From the NCBI GenBank assembly GCA_039820585.1, contig JBCBPV010000003.1, positions 1 through 64,000 on the forward strand: a DNA stretch of 64,000 bases. Direction: 5' to 3'. How positions within the stretch are numbered: position 1 is the first letter of the stretch; every line of letters starts with the position of its first letter. Both the position numbers and the translations under genes were made by a program. This document shows, piece by piece, positions 51,938-60,449 of this stretch. This stretch comes from JBCBGF01 sp039820585 (GTDB taxonomy: Bacteria > Pseudomonadota > Alphaproteobacteria > Rhodobacterales > Rhodobacteraceae). The notes beneath the pieces are model-generated. The model was not told where the DNA came from and ran no database searches. It saw only the letters and a program-made list of their open reading frames with translations.

Positions 51938-52645
51938 CTACTCGATCCCGAAATAGGCGTGGCTGATCGCATCCCGCGACACGGTGGCCGACGCGCCTTC
52001 CAACGTCACGCGCCCCTCTTGCAGGCAATACACCCGGTCCGACACCGACAGCGCCTTGGAGATATCCTGCTCCACAATTACCGCCGACATGCCCCCGCCC
52101 ACGATGCCGGGCAGGGCGTCGTAGATCGACTTGATGATGACCGGGGCCAGACCCAGCGAGATCTCATCGAACAGGATCAGATCGGGGTTCGCCATCAGCG
52201 CCCGCCCAATCGCCACCATCTGTTGTTGCCCGCCCGACAAGGCGGTGGACGGCACCGCGCGCCGCTCCTCCAGGATCGGGAACAGCTCGAACACCGCGCG
52301 CAAGGACCACGGCCCCGGGCGGTTCATCCGTCCGCCGATCAGCAGGTTCTCTTCCACCGACAAGGACGGGAACAACTGCCGCCCCTCGGGCACCAACGCG
52401 ATCCCAAGGGCGGCCACCTGATCGGCGCGCAACATCCCGATCCCCTGCCCGCGATACCGTATCTGGTCGTTCGCATTCGCCATCAGCCCCGCGACCGAAC
52501 GCAACAAGGTCGTCTTGCCCGCCCCGTTCGCCCCGATGATCGACAGCACTTCCCCCTCGGCCAGGGTCATCTCCACACCGTAGAGCGCTTGGAAATCCCC
52601 GTAATGCGCATCAAGCGCGGTCATCGACAGGATCGGCTCAGGCAT
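51938..52645 (-). CDS. livF: Branched-chain amino-acid-type ABC ATPase LivF
   Basis: 235 aa. Walker A GANGAGKTTLLRS, Q-loop LVPEGRQLFPSLSVEENL, signature LSGGQQQMVAIGRALM and Walker B LILFDEISLGLAP. The start at ATG 52645 (MPEPILSMTAL) overlaps the end of livG by 8 bp. Confidence 0.94.
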   Translation of the reverse strand: MPEPILSMTALDAHYGDFQALYGVEMTLAEGEVLSIIGANGAGKTTLLRSVAGLMANANDQIRYRGQGIGMLRADQVAALGIALVPEGRQLFPSLSVEENLLIGGRMNRPGPWSLRAVFELFPILEERRAVPSTALSGGQQQMVAIGRALMANPDLILFDEISLGLAPVIIKSIYDALPGIVGGGMSAVIVEQDISKALSVSDRVYCLQEGRVTLEGASATVSRDAISHAYFGIE

Positions 52646-53366
52646 CGACGTCGATCCCCAGATAGATCTCCTGCACCGCCGGGCTGGCCATGATCGCCTT
52701 CGGCTCGCCCTCGGCAATCATCTCACCGAAATCAATCACGATCAGCCGGTCAACGACGGCCAAAAGCGCATGCACCACATGTTCGATCCAGATGATCGTC
52801 ACACCGCTGGCATGGATATCCTTGATCGTCTTAATCAGCGACACACACTCGCTATCTGTCAGCCCGCCCGCAATCTCATCGAGAAGCAACAACTTCGGCT
52901 TGGCACACAGCGCCCGCGTCAGTTCCAGCCGCTTGCGATCCAGCAGCGTCAGACTGCCCGCAACCAGGTTCGCCTTGTCCAAAAGCGCGGTCTGGTCCAG
53001 CACGGCGATAGAGTGATCCTCCGCCTCATGCCCCGACAGCCCCGCCGCCTGCGTCGCCGCCACCATCGCGTTCTCAAACACCGTCATGCCCGCAAATGGC
53101 TGCGGCACCTGAAAGCTGCGGGCGATCCCCGCACGACACCGCCGCGCCGCCGACATGCGCGTGATGTCCTGACCCAGATACCGGATCGTCCCCGCGTCAG
53201 GGGGCAGGGTGCCGGTGATCAGGTTGAACATCGTCGTCTTGCCCGCGCCGTTCGGGCCAATCACGCCCAAGGCCTCGCCCGTCCCCCCGCCATCGCTCGG
53301 CGTGTCGGCCCCCGGGAGGGCACCGACGGCTTTGCTCCGCCCGCCATGTTGCAGGATCTGGTACAC
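52638..53366 (-). CDS. livG: Branched-chain amino-acid-type ABC ATPase LivG, N-terminus atypical
   Basis: 242 aa from a GTG at 53366 (MYQILQHGG). The core is intact: Walker A GVIGPNGAGKTTMFNLITG, Q-loop GIARSFQVPQPFAGMTVFENA, Walker B LLLLDEIAGGLTDSE and the His-loop IIWIEHVVHALLAVVD. The first 37 residues (SKAVGALPGADTPSDGGGTGE) do not give the usual first beta-strands, and the aromatic A-loop residue of LivG is not recognisable. The DNA there is a run of C/G-rich near-repeats, so either true divergence or compensating indels is possible. The signature motif is also unusual (GSLTLLDRKRLELTRAL), as in many LivG. Confidence 0.88.
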   Translation of the reverse strand: MYQILQHGGRSKAVGALPGADTPSDGGGTGEALGVIGPNGAGKTTMFNLITGTLPPDAGTIRYLGQDITRMSAARRCRAGIARSFQVPQPFAGMTVFENAMVAATQAAGLSGHEAEDHSIAVLDQTALLDKANLVAGSLTLLDRKRLELTRALCAKPKLLLLDEIAGGLTDSECVSLIKTIKDIHASGVTIIWIEHVVHALLAVVDRLIVIDFGEMIAEGEPKAIMASPAVQEIYLGIDVDA

Positions 53367-53385
53367 CGAAACTTTCTATGTGATG

Positions 53386-53416
53386 GGCCGCGCCAGGGCA
53401 GGGGCCCGGCGCGGCC
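53386..53416 (-). promoter_or_regulatory. Stem-loop between the Liv binding-protein and LivG genes
   Basis: The perfect 9-bp arms GGCCGCGCC and GGCGCGGCC enclose a 13-base loop, between the receptor stop (53425) and the livG start. No T-run follows on the minus strand. Confidence 0.65.
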
Positions 53417-53424
53417 GAAGGCGT

Positions 53425-54705
53425 TTAGATCAGCTTCAATTCACCCGTCACAGGGATATCGGGCTGATCGGCATTGGCGACGATCTTCAGATCGAAGGTG
53501 TCGCCCTCTTTCTGCCATTGCCCGCCCACCAGCGGCGTCTTCGAGACGTTCTTGACCGGCCCGCTGGACCAATCAACAGTGCCCACGATGGTATCGAGGT
53601 TCGTGGCCGCAATCGCCGCCGTGATCGCCTCGTAATCCTCCAGGTCCTCGGCTCGCCGAATGACGTCAGCGGCCACCTCAAACAGCGCATGCTTGAACCC
53701 GATCGGCTGCGTCCACGGACGGCCAGTGGCGGCGGTGTAGCCATCGGCCAGCTCTTTCGCCGAGGTGCCGGTCAGCGACGAACTGAACGGATGGTTGGGC
53801 GACCACCACACTTCCGAGGTCAACCCATCGGCCCGATCGCCATAGCTGTCGATCACTGTGGGGAACAGAAGCGCCTTGCCCACTGTCACGACCTTGGGCG
53901 CGAACCCCTGCTGCGCCGACTGCGCCCAGAACGTCCCAAAGTCCGGCGGGATCATGACGCCCGTCACGATCTCACAATTGGCATCGCGGAAGGCCGCGAT
54001 CTGGTTCGAGAAGTCATCCGACAACGGCTGATACCGCCCGGGATCGACCAGGTTGTACCCGTTGGCGGCCAAAGGTGTCGGCAAACCAAGCTCCGGATCG
54101 CCCCAGGCATTGCCGTCCGCGTCATTGGGGAACAACCCGCCCACGCTTTTCTCGACACCGCTTTGCCCCCAGATATCCAGGAACACGCCGATCACATCCT
54201 CCAGCCCCCAGAAGAAGTGATAGGTGCTCTGGAACCCTTCCGCCGGGTTGCCGTTGCGCCCGAAGAAATAGGGCTGCCACGGCGCGTCGGTGGTGATGCA
54301 GGGCACCTCGTTGATCTCGGCCTGGTCGGCCACCGGGTTGGTGGTATCCGGCGTCGCGGCAGCCATGATGATGTCGACCTCTTCACCCAGGATCAGGTCG
54401 GCGGCCACTTCGGCGGCGCGGTTGGGGTTCGACTGGCTGTCGCGGGTCAGGATTTCAACCCCCCAGCTTGTCCCATTGTTTTCCAACCCACCCGCAAAGG
54501 TGTCCCGAATGCCTTGCAGGATGAATTCATCGGCCTCGGCAAAGCCTGCCAGCGGCCCGGTATTGGGGCTGACAAAGCCGATCTTCAGCATCTTGTCCTG
54601 CGCATAGGCCCGTGTGCCCCGCAGGATTGCCGGTGCGGATACGGCCGCTGCCGTGCCAGCGATGAACCCCCGACGGGTCGGGCGTGCAAAATGTTTGCGT
54701 GTCAT
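53425..54705 (-). CDS. Branched-chain amino-acid-type ABC substrate-binding protein (LivK-like)
   Basis: 426 aa. The N-terminus MTRKHFARPTRRGFIAGTAAAVSAPAILRGTRAYAQ is a Tat signal (TRRGFI). The mature protein begins DKMLKIGFVSPNTGPLAGFAEADEF, the periplasmic-binding-protein type 6 fold. It likely binds an amino acid, carnitine-like or short acid ligand destined for the enzymes of the operon; no residue set here fixes the ligand. Confidence 0.93.
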   Translation of the reverse strand: MTRKHFARPTRRGFIAGTAAAVSAPAILRGTRAYAQDKMLKIGFVSPNTGPLAGFAEADEFILQGIRDTFAGGLENNGTSWGVEILTRDSQSNPNRAAEVAADLILGEEVDIIMAAATPDTTNPVADQAEINEVPCITTDAPWQPYFFGRNGNPAEGFQSTYHFFWGLEDVIGVFLDIWGQSGVEKSVGGLFPNDADGNAWGDPELGLPTPLAANGYNLVDPGRYQPLSDDFSNQIAAFRDANCEIVTGVMIPPDFGTFWAQSAQQGFAPKVVTVGKALLFPTVIDSYGDRADGLTSEVWWSPNHPFSSSLTGTSAKELADGYTAATGRPWTQPIGFKHALFEVAADVIRRAEDLEDYEAITAAIAATNLDTIVGTVDWSSGPVKNVSKTPLVGGQWQKEGDTFDLKIVANADQPDIPVTGELKLI

Positions 54706-54745
54706 GTCTTCCTCCCTTTTTCAGCCTGTTTGGCCGATATCTTGG

Positions 54746-55672
54746 TTAGTCGTCCAGAATTGTGTCCAGTCGTTTGAGATGTGTCCCGACCTTCGCGCGC
54801 ACGGCATCCGCCTCCTCCGGCGTCCAGCGGCGAAACCCTTGACCCGAGGCCATGCCCAGCCGACCATCCGCGATTAACTGGCGCAAGTAAGGCGAGGGGC
54901 CTTGGCGGCTTTCCAGATCGAATAGCACATTCTCATGAATATCGAGCGTCAGTTCAGTGCCCACCAGATCGGCATTCTCCAACGGGCCCAGCACCGCCAG
55001 CCGCCGCCCGAAGCTCGCCTTCACCACATCATCCACCGCCTCAGCCGAACAGATCCCGTTCTCCACCAGACTGATCGCTTCACGCCAAAGCGCATGCTGC
55101 AGCCGGTTGCCGATGAAGCCCGGCACGTCCTTTTCGACCATCACGGGCGTCTTTCCGGCGTGGGCGAGCAGATCTACCATCGTCTTTGCGGCTCCTGCGT
55201 CCGTCCACTCCGTCTTGATCACCTCCACCAGCGGGATCATATGCGGCGGGTTCCACCAATGCGTCCCCAGCGCGCGACCTTTCAGCCGCAGATCCTGCAT
55301 GATCTTGGTGATCGGGATGACTGATGTGTTCGACGCCAGGATCGCCCCCTCCGTCGCATGGTCTTCCACCTCGGCAAAGATCCGGCGCTTGAGGTCCAGC
55401 TTCTCTGGCGCCGCCTCAAACACAACATCCGCACCGGGCACCGCCTCAGGCACCGTGGAATACATCGAAATCCGGTCGAGACAGCCCACAACCTCGGAAC
55501 TATCGGCCCCCAGCACCGTCAAGCTATCCCGGATCCGCCCCGGCGCCGTCTTGATGCTATTCACATCCGGATCGGCCAGCGCCACCCGATGCCCCGCCCG
55601 CGCCAGCGTCAGCGCGATGCCATGGCCCATAAGCCCCGCACCGATCACCGCTGTCTGAAGGGGCGCCGCCAT
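54746..55672 (-). CDS. 3-hydroxyacyl-CoA dehydrogenase family protein (possibly L-carnitine dehydrogenase-like)
   Basis: 308 aa. NAD-binding VIGAGLMGHGIALTLARAGHRVALADPD at the N-terminus, SNTSVIPITKIM and GTHWWNPPHMIPLVEVI in the middle, and a C-terminal 3HCDH domain (KDVPGFIGNRLQHALWREAISLVENGICSAEAVDDVV). Single-domain NAD enzymes of this size oxidise a free or CoA-linked beta-hydroxy acid to the beta-keto acid. Because a BKACE lies in the same operon, a free hydroxy acid such as carnitine is attractive but unproven. Confidence 0.9.
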   Translation of the reverse strand: MAAPLQTAVIGAGLMGHGIALTLARAGHRVALADPDVNSIKTAPGRIRDSLTVLGADSSEVVGCLDRISMYSTVPEAVPGADVVFEAAPEKLDLKRRIFAEVEDHATEGAILASNTSVIPITKIMQDLRLKGRALGTHWWNPPHMIPLVEVIKTEWTDAGAAKTMVDLLAHAGKTPVMVEKDVPGFIGNRLQHALWREAISLVENGICSAEAVDDVVKASFGRRLAVLGPLENADLVGTELTLDIHENVLFDLESRQGPSPYLRQLIADGRLGMASGQGFRRWTPEEADAVRAKVGTHLKRLDTILDD

Positions 55673-55674
55673 AC

Positions 55675-56469
55675 CTATCCCGCCGTGTATCCGCCATCGG
55701 CGTACAGGATATGCCCGGTATAGAAGTCCGACGCCTTGGAGGCGAGAAACAACAGCGGCCCCGCCAAATCCTCGGGCTCCCCCAACCGCCCCTTGGGCAC
55801 GCGGGTCAGGAACCCGTTGCGCACGGCGGTGGCCTCATCCGTGTCCTCGAACATCCACGCGGTCAGGGGCGAGCGGAACACCGTCGGCGCGATCGCGTTC
55901 ACAGTAATCCCCGTCGGCCCAAGCTCGCACCCAAGCGCCTTGGTGATCCCATCCACCGCCGCCTTCGACGCGCAATAGGCCGTGTACCCTGCCGGATGGC
56001 CCAAAAGCCCCCGCGCCGAGGACACCAACACAACCTTGCCGCCGGTCCCTTGCGCCTTCATCACCGATGTCGCCGCCCGCGCGAGCAGCCAGCTTTGCGT
56101 CACATTGGCATCCATCACCGCCGTGAACGTGTCCGGCGCCATTTCATCAATCTTGGCGACCTTGTTCATGCCGGACGCCACCACCAGGATATCCAGCGAC
56201 CCAAACGCCGCGACCGCCGCCGCCATCATGTCGGCGCATACCGCCTCGTCGGTAGGACGCGCATTGATCGTATGCACCTCCGCCCCAGCCTCCCGGCATT
56301 CGCCCGCGATACTCTCCAGCGCCTCGGCATTGCCCGCCACCAGTACCAGCTTGCATCCAGCCCCCGCCAACACCCGCGCGGCCACCATGCCAAACGCCCC
56401 CGACGCGCCGGTGATCAAAGCCGTCTTGCCCGCCACATCGAACATCTTCATCGGATCGGAAATGCTCAT
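55675..56469 (-). CDS. Short-chain dehydrogenase/reductase (SDR)
   Basis: 264 aa. Cofactor loop TGASGAFGMVAARVL (around residues 19-33), the NNAG-equivalent VVASGMNK, catalytic Ser in VLVSSARG and the Tyr-Lys pair in YTAYCASKAAVD. Classical NAD(P)-dependent fold. The stop lies 2 bases before the dehydrogenase start and the ATG overlaps the cupin stop (ATGA). Confidence 0.92.
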   Translation of the reverse strand: MSISDPMKMFDVAGKTALITGASGAFGMVAARVLAGAGCKLVLVAGNAEALESIAGECREAGAEVHTINARPTDEAVCADMMAAAVAAFGSLDILVVASGMNKVAKIDEMAPDTFTAVMDANVTQSWLLARAATSVMKAQGTGGKVVLVSSARGLLGHPAGYTAYCASKAAVDGITKALGCELGPTGITVNAIAPTVFRSPLTAWMFEDTDEATAVRNGFLTRVPKGRLGEPEDLAGPLLFLASKASDFYTGHILYADGGYTAG

Positions 56470-56816
56470 GCCCGCGCGCCCCCCGGATAGGGCATAACCA
56501 CGAGCATCTTGCAGATGTGGTTGCTGCGGTTCTCGATCGTGCGCACTGTCTCGGGCGGGATCGTGCAGCTGTCCATCGGACCCAGCACGGTGTCCGCGCC
56601 ATCAATGGTCACCGTCATCTCACCCTCGATCACGACATAGACTTTCTCGAAAGGCGTGGAATCCGGCCCAGCCCCACCACCGGGCAGAAATTGCGAAAAC
56701 CCGATCCACTGGTTTTCCGGCCCGCCATCCTCAAACCCCTGCAACCGCAACCCCGTGACGCCCCAATGGTTTGGGGCCTCATAGGTCTCGGCCTCCGCAA
56801 AGCGCTTGACCCGCAT
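56466..56816 (-). CDS. Cupin domain protein
   Basis: 116 aa, a single small beta-barrel. FEKVYVVIEGEMTVTIDGADTVLGPMDSCTIPPETVRTIENRSNHICKML covers cupin motifs 1 and 2; the usual metal-binding His-x-His of motif 1 is replaced by Glu/Lys-Val-Tyr, so it may be non-catalytic or a binding protein. One base overlaps the cyclase stop. Confidence 0.85.
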   Translation of the reverse strand: MRVKRFAEAETYEAPNHWGVTGLRLQGFEDGGPENQWIGFSQFLPGGGAGPDSTPFEKVYVVIEGEMTVTIDGADTVLGPMDSCTIPPETVRTIENRSNHICKMLVVMPYPGGARA

Positions 56817-57652
56817 CAGAAGCTCTCGCCGGGCTCAATCCGATAGCCCTGGTCCTTGTCCATCATCGCAACCAACCGGATGATGCACCCATCGCCCCGA
56901 TCCCAGTTCCACGGGAAGAACGCAAAGGTCACGCGCTTGCCCGTCACCCGGTCCAGATCGCCGCCGACATTCTCAATCCCCAGAATACCGTTCTTGAACA
57001 GCTTCTGATGCACCGGCTCCCATTCCGGGAACGCCTCGTCCCACGGAATGCCGCCGGACCATTCCAGATACTCCTGCTCCAGATGCGGCAGGATCGGCCC
57101 GTTCCGCTGCGGCCCGATCGCGGTCGCCAGCGGGTGGTCATTGGCCTGCGTGTCATGGCCCACGACCTTCACGCCTTTCTCCACCATCCAATCCGCGGCA
57201 GAGGGCACCAGACCGGGGCAATAGGCAAAGTAGTCGCCATCCTCATACTGCTTGTGCCAGCCGGTATTGATGATCAGCACGTCATTCTTGCGGATCGCAT
57301 GGCCACAGGCCTTCTCCAGATCATCCGCAGTGATCTGTTCCCACTTTTTCTTGGGAATACTGACCACGATGCCAGAGCCGAAGAAGTGGGGCAGGGGCAC
57401 CTCGTCAATAAAAGGCGTCCCCTGCACCACATGCGCCGGCGCGTCGATGTGAGTGGTGACATGCATCGTGGTCGTGATCGTCTGGCTGAGAACACCAGAC
57501 TTCGCCATGTAGTGTTTACGCTCGATCGCGACATCTTTGAAATAGGGCCAGTTCGGGCACTGAAAGCCATAGCGGTGGCTCAGATTGACGAACTCCAGCC
57601 CCATGGCGTTGTCGTCATTGGCCTGGAATTCGATTCCGCGAATTTCAACCAT
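56816..57652 (-). CDS. Cyclase family protein (kynurenine formamidase-like fold)
   Basis: 278 aa. The metal-binding motif His-x-x-x-His-x-Asp-x-Pro-x-His is present as HVTTHIDAPAH near residues 65-75. Family members hydrolyse amides, lactones or formamides. It heads the cyclase-cupin-SDR-dehydrogenase-Liv-BKACE operon, so a role in opening a ring or amide of the imported compound is likely. GGGAGGAAG precedes the ATG. Confidence 0.9.
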   Translation of the reverse strand: MVEIRGIEFQANDDNAMGLEFVNLSHRYGFQCPNWPYFKDVAIERKHYMAKSGVLSQTITTTMHVTTHIDAPAHVVQGTPFIDEVPLPHFFGSGIVVSIPKKKWEQITADDLEKACGHAIRKNDVLIINTGWHKQYEDGDYFAYCPGLVPSAADWMVEKGVKVVGHDTQANDHPLATAIGPQRNGPILPHLEQEYLEWSGGIPWDEAFPEWEPVHQKLFKNGILGIENVGGDLDRVTGKRVTFAFFPWNWDRGDGCIIRLVAMMDKDQGYRIEPGESF

Positions 57653-57725
57653 GTGGTCTTCCTCCCTGGTGATCTGCGTTTTTCAGCAGTGGGGCACGCC
57701 GGTTCGGAACACGTCAACTAAAAAC

Positions 57726-57755
57726 CGCAATACAGTGCATTTGCACCGCGATGTG
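57726..57755. promoter_or_regulatory. Second copy of the putative IclR box, upstream of the cyclase operon
   Basis: CGCAATACAGT-GCATTTGC-ACC matches the box at 47415-47444 at 21 of 30 positions, with an inner palindrome GTGCA-TT-TGCAC. It lies about 75 bp upstream of the cyclase ATG, in the region between the flavin hydroxylase stop and the cyclase. Confidence 0.55.
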
Positions 57756-57765
57756 GTACGATGAG

Positions 57766-59520
57766 CTAGCGCGCGAGGATGCTGCCCATCACGCCGGCCA
57801 GTTCCGCGCCCGGATCGCCCGCCATCTCGTCATGGCGCCAGCACACGTGGTGGTCGGGTCGCACCAAAATGCAGCCCGCATCCCCAATCTCCCGCGCCCG
57901 GGCCCAGTCGCCGGTGTGGTCGATGTATCTTTGGCGCGGCCCAATCACATGACACGCGATCTCAAGGCCCAGCTTTTCGCCCACCTCAGCCGCCGCCGCG
58001 CACCATGCGTCGCCACCGAGACCCGTCAACAGCGTGAACCGCCCATGCCCCGTCAGATCCAGCGTCGAATGCCGCCCCCCATCCGCATCGAACACCCAGG
58101 CATGGGGGATCCGCGCGCCCGGCCACGTCGTCGGCTGGTAGTGCAGGTCACTGTCGCGCTCAAACGCAGGTTCCGCTTGCCCATCCGTCACTACCGCGTC
58201 GGACCGATAACGCTGGTTCATCTCCACCCCATGCGCATCGAACTCATACTTCTTGAACGCAATCGCCGCGTTCAAAGCCGCCCGCTGCGCTTCGGCCTCT
58301 GGCCCGGTCCCACAACGCGCATCCATGTTCGCTTTGATCTTTTCGTAATCCGTCCCGCCGGTCATCCCCAGCGCTTCGAATATCGGCCCGAACTCCCCAA
58401 TCGACTGGTTCGCCCGCGTTACGATCTGCTTGGCGACCGGCGCCCGCTCCGCGTCATAACTCTCCAGCAAGGCCGCACCCGCCTGACCCTTCAACACACT
58501 CGCCAGCTTCCAGCACAGGTTGAACGCGTCCTGGATCGAGGTGTTCGACCCCAGCCCATTGGACGGCGGATGCCGATGTGCCGCATCCCCCATGATAAAC
58601 ACGCGACCGCTCGACAGCTTTTCGGCATAGGCATCATTCACCGTCCAGGTATTGGCGCTCAGCAGTTCGATCTCCAACTCAGGATCCCCCACCAACTGCC
58701 GCGCCACCTCAGTCGCCATCGCTGCGTCCACCTCAGGCGCGGGTTCGTTGATGTCATAGCCCCAGACGATCAACCACTCGTCCCAGGGCCGGATCATCCG
58801 CACCAACCCCATGCCGATCCCGCCCACATCCGCGCCGGGCTGCATCACCCAGTACAGAACGGACGGACGGTGGGCGACGTATTTGCTTAAGTCAGCCTTG
58901 AACAGAATGTTCATCGACCCGCCGACACCCATCTTGCCCGCAATCGGCAGATCCTCATGCGCGGCGACCAATGAATTGCCCCCATCCGCGCCGATCAGGT
59001 ATTTCGAGCGGATGACCACCTCTTTCCCGGTCAATCGATCCAGACAGGTCGTCGTCACCCCATCCGCATCCTGTACATGGCTCTTATACTCCGTGCTCAT
59101 CCGCGCCTGCGTCCCGCGCTTGCAGGCGGTCTTGAACAACAAGGGCTCCATAAACGTCTGCGGCAGGTCGTTCATGAAGGTCGGGCTGCTCATCAGATGC
59201 TCGGCCTTCGACAGCGGATGCGTGCCCCAGCTGTTCATGCGCCCGATTTCCTCGCCCGCCAAGCTCTCGCAAAAGATGTTCTCGCCCATCAACTCTTGCT
59301 CGGTCGCGAACAGATAAGCCTCATCCTCCACATCCCGGCCCAGATCGCGCAGCACCTCCATCGTGCGTTGGTTGGTGATATGCGCACGCGGCGTATTGGC
59401 CAGCCAGCGGTAGCGGTTGATGACCATGTTCTCGACGCCATAGGTCGACAAAAGTGCGGCGGATGATGACCCCGCGGGGCCCGTCCCGATGATCAGGACG
59501 TCGGTGGTGATATCGACCAT
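57766..59520 (-). CDS. FAD-dependent aromatic hydroxylase (TfdB/PheA-type monooxygenase)
   Basis: 584 aa. FAD-binding VLIIGTGPAGSSSAALLSTYG at the N-terminus, PRAHITNQRTMEVLRDLG, and the second FAD motif VFIMGDAAHRHPPSNGLGSNTSIQDAFNLCWKLA near residues 300-335. A thioredoxin-like C-terminal domain follows. This pattern is typical of 2,4-dichlorophenol/phenol hydroxylases, which add ortho-OH with NADPH and O2. It stands upstream of the cyclase operon on the same strand and may start from its own promoter. Substrate unknown. Confidence 0.92.
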   Translation of the reverse strand: MVDITTDVLIIGTGPAGSSSAALLSTYGVENMVINRYRWLANTPRAHITNQRTMEVLRDLGRDVEDEAYLFATEQELMGENIFCESLAGEEIGRMNSWGTHPLSKAEHLMSSPTFMNDLPQTFMEPLLFKTACKRGTQARMSTEYKSHVQDADGVTTTCLDRLTGKEVVIRSKYLIGADGGNSLVAAHEDLPIAGKMGVGGSMNILFKADLSKYVAHRPSVLYWVMQPGADVGGIGMGLVRMIRPWDEWLIVWGYDINEPAPEVDAAMATEVARQLVGDPELEIELLSANTWTVNDAYAEKLSSGRVFIMGDAAHRHPPSNGLGSNTSIQDAFNLCWKLASVLKGQAGAALLESYDAERAPVAKQIVTRANQSIGEFGPIFEALGMTGGTDYEKIKANMDARCGTGPEAEAQRAALNAAIAFKKYEFDAHGVEMNQRYRSDAVVTDGQAEPAFERDSDLHYQPTTWPGARIPHAWVFDADGGRHSTLDLTGHGRFTLLTGLGGDAWCAAAAEVGEKLGLEIACHVIGPRQRYIDHTGDWARAREIGDAGCILVRPDHHVCWRHDEMAGDPGAELAGVMGSILAR

Positions 59521-59560
59521 GTTGGTTCCTTAATGTCGTCAGGCCTGCACATGCCGCTCG

Positions 59561-59578
59561 GATACCGATTGCGATATC
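59561..59578. promoter_or_regulatory. Candidate operator upstream of the flavin hydroxylase
   Basis: The hyphenated palindrome GATACCG-ATTG-CGATATC has 6 of 7 complementary arm positions and lies 41 bp upstream of the hydroxylase ATG. On the minus strand its core reads TCGCAATCGGTATC, loosely like the IclR box with one base missing. Confidence 0.3.
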
Positions 59579-59714
59579 AACGGCCCACGCAGGCCGCTTT
59601 CGCGCCCGCGAGACTGGCATGTGGTTGCAGATCCTCTCTCCCTGCCCGCAGTATAAACAGACAGTTGGTGCGGGAATCCAGCGCTGTGTTGGGTTTTTGC
59701 GGACGCGCCCGCGC

Positions 59715-60449
59715 CTATCGCGGATCGTCAAGGTCGGTTGAAAACCGGCGCGGCAACAGGGCGGACTGAAACCAAAGCAGATGGGTATAGATCGAAAACA
59801 CCGGCCGCCCGGTCGCGCGGCGGATGTCGGCGGCGTAGGGGACCATGTTGGTGCACTCCAAAAGGATCGCGCCCACGTCCGGGTGCTCGCCTATCAGCCG
59901 TTCCGCGGCGGCGATGTTGTCGGCGCGGGCCTGGGCAAAATCGATCCCACCCGCATCGCCAAGCACCGCTTGGGTGAAATGCGAAGTCGCGCCTGTGCCC
60001 GCAAAAGGTGTGCCCTGCGGGATAGCCGCAGCATCCAGATGCGCAGGCGTCAGCGTCTCCGACGAGATCGTCAGGATGCCCACGGTTTGCCCCGGCGGAA
60101 GCGCGCGCGCGATCATCGGCCATTGCAACAGGGATGACGCCGCCACCGGTACGCCCAGCGCCGCCGTCATCTCATCCTGAAACGGCACCAGAAACCCGCA
60201 ATTGGTGGCAATCCCGTCGCAGCCAAGATCCACCAGCTCGCGCCCCGCGGTCACGAACGCCTCCAGCAACGGCTCCGCATCGCCGCGCACCACGGTGTCG
60301 GGTGTGGCGTCGGTCACCACCTTGTACTGCACCGGAAACGGCCAGGTTCCCGCATTACCGATATCGCCGGGGATCCGCGGAAAACGGGTGTTCAGCATCA
60401 AGATGCCCAAGCCCGCCCCATAGACGGTCTTGCCACCCGGCGTGGTCAC
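59715..60449 (-). CDS. Aspartate/glutamate racemase family protein
   Basis: 244 aa from a GTG at 60449, overlapping the gntR stop (GTGA). Both catalytic Cys of the family are visible: GIATNCGFLVPF and AILLECTNMVPYA. Two alpha/beta lobes of standard length. Family members are amino-acid racemases, hydantoin racemases or arylmalonate decarboxylases. Adjacent to a GntR regulator and a DadA-like oxidase, amino-acid racemisation is the likeliest job. Confidence 0.88.
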   Translation of the reverse strand: MTTPGGKTVYGAGLGILMLNTRFPRIPGDIGNAGTWPFPVQYKVVTDATPDTVVRGDAEPLLEAFVTAGRELVDLGCDGIATNCGFLVPFQDEMTAALGVPVAASSLLQWPMIARALPPGQTVGILTISSETLTPAHLDAAAIPQGTPFAGTGATSHFTQAVLGDAGGIDFAQARADNIAAAERLIGEHPDVGAILLECTNMVPYAADIRRATGRPVFSIYTHLLWFQSALLPRRFSTDLDDPR

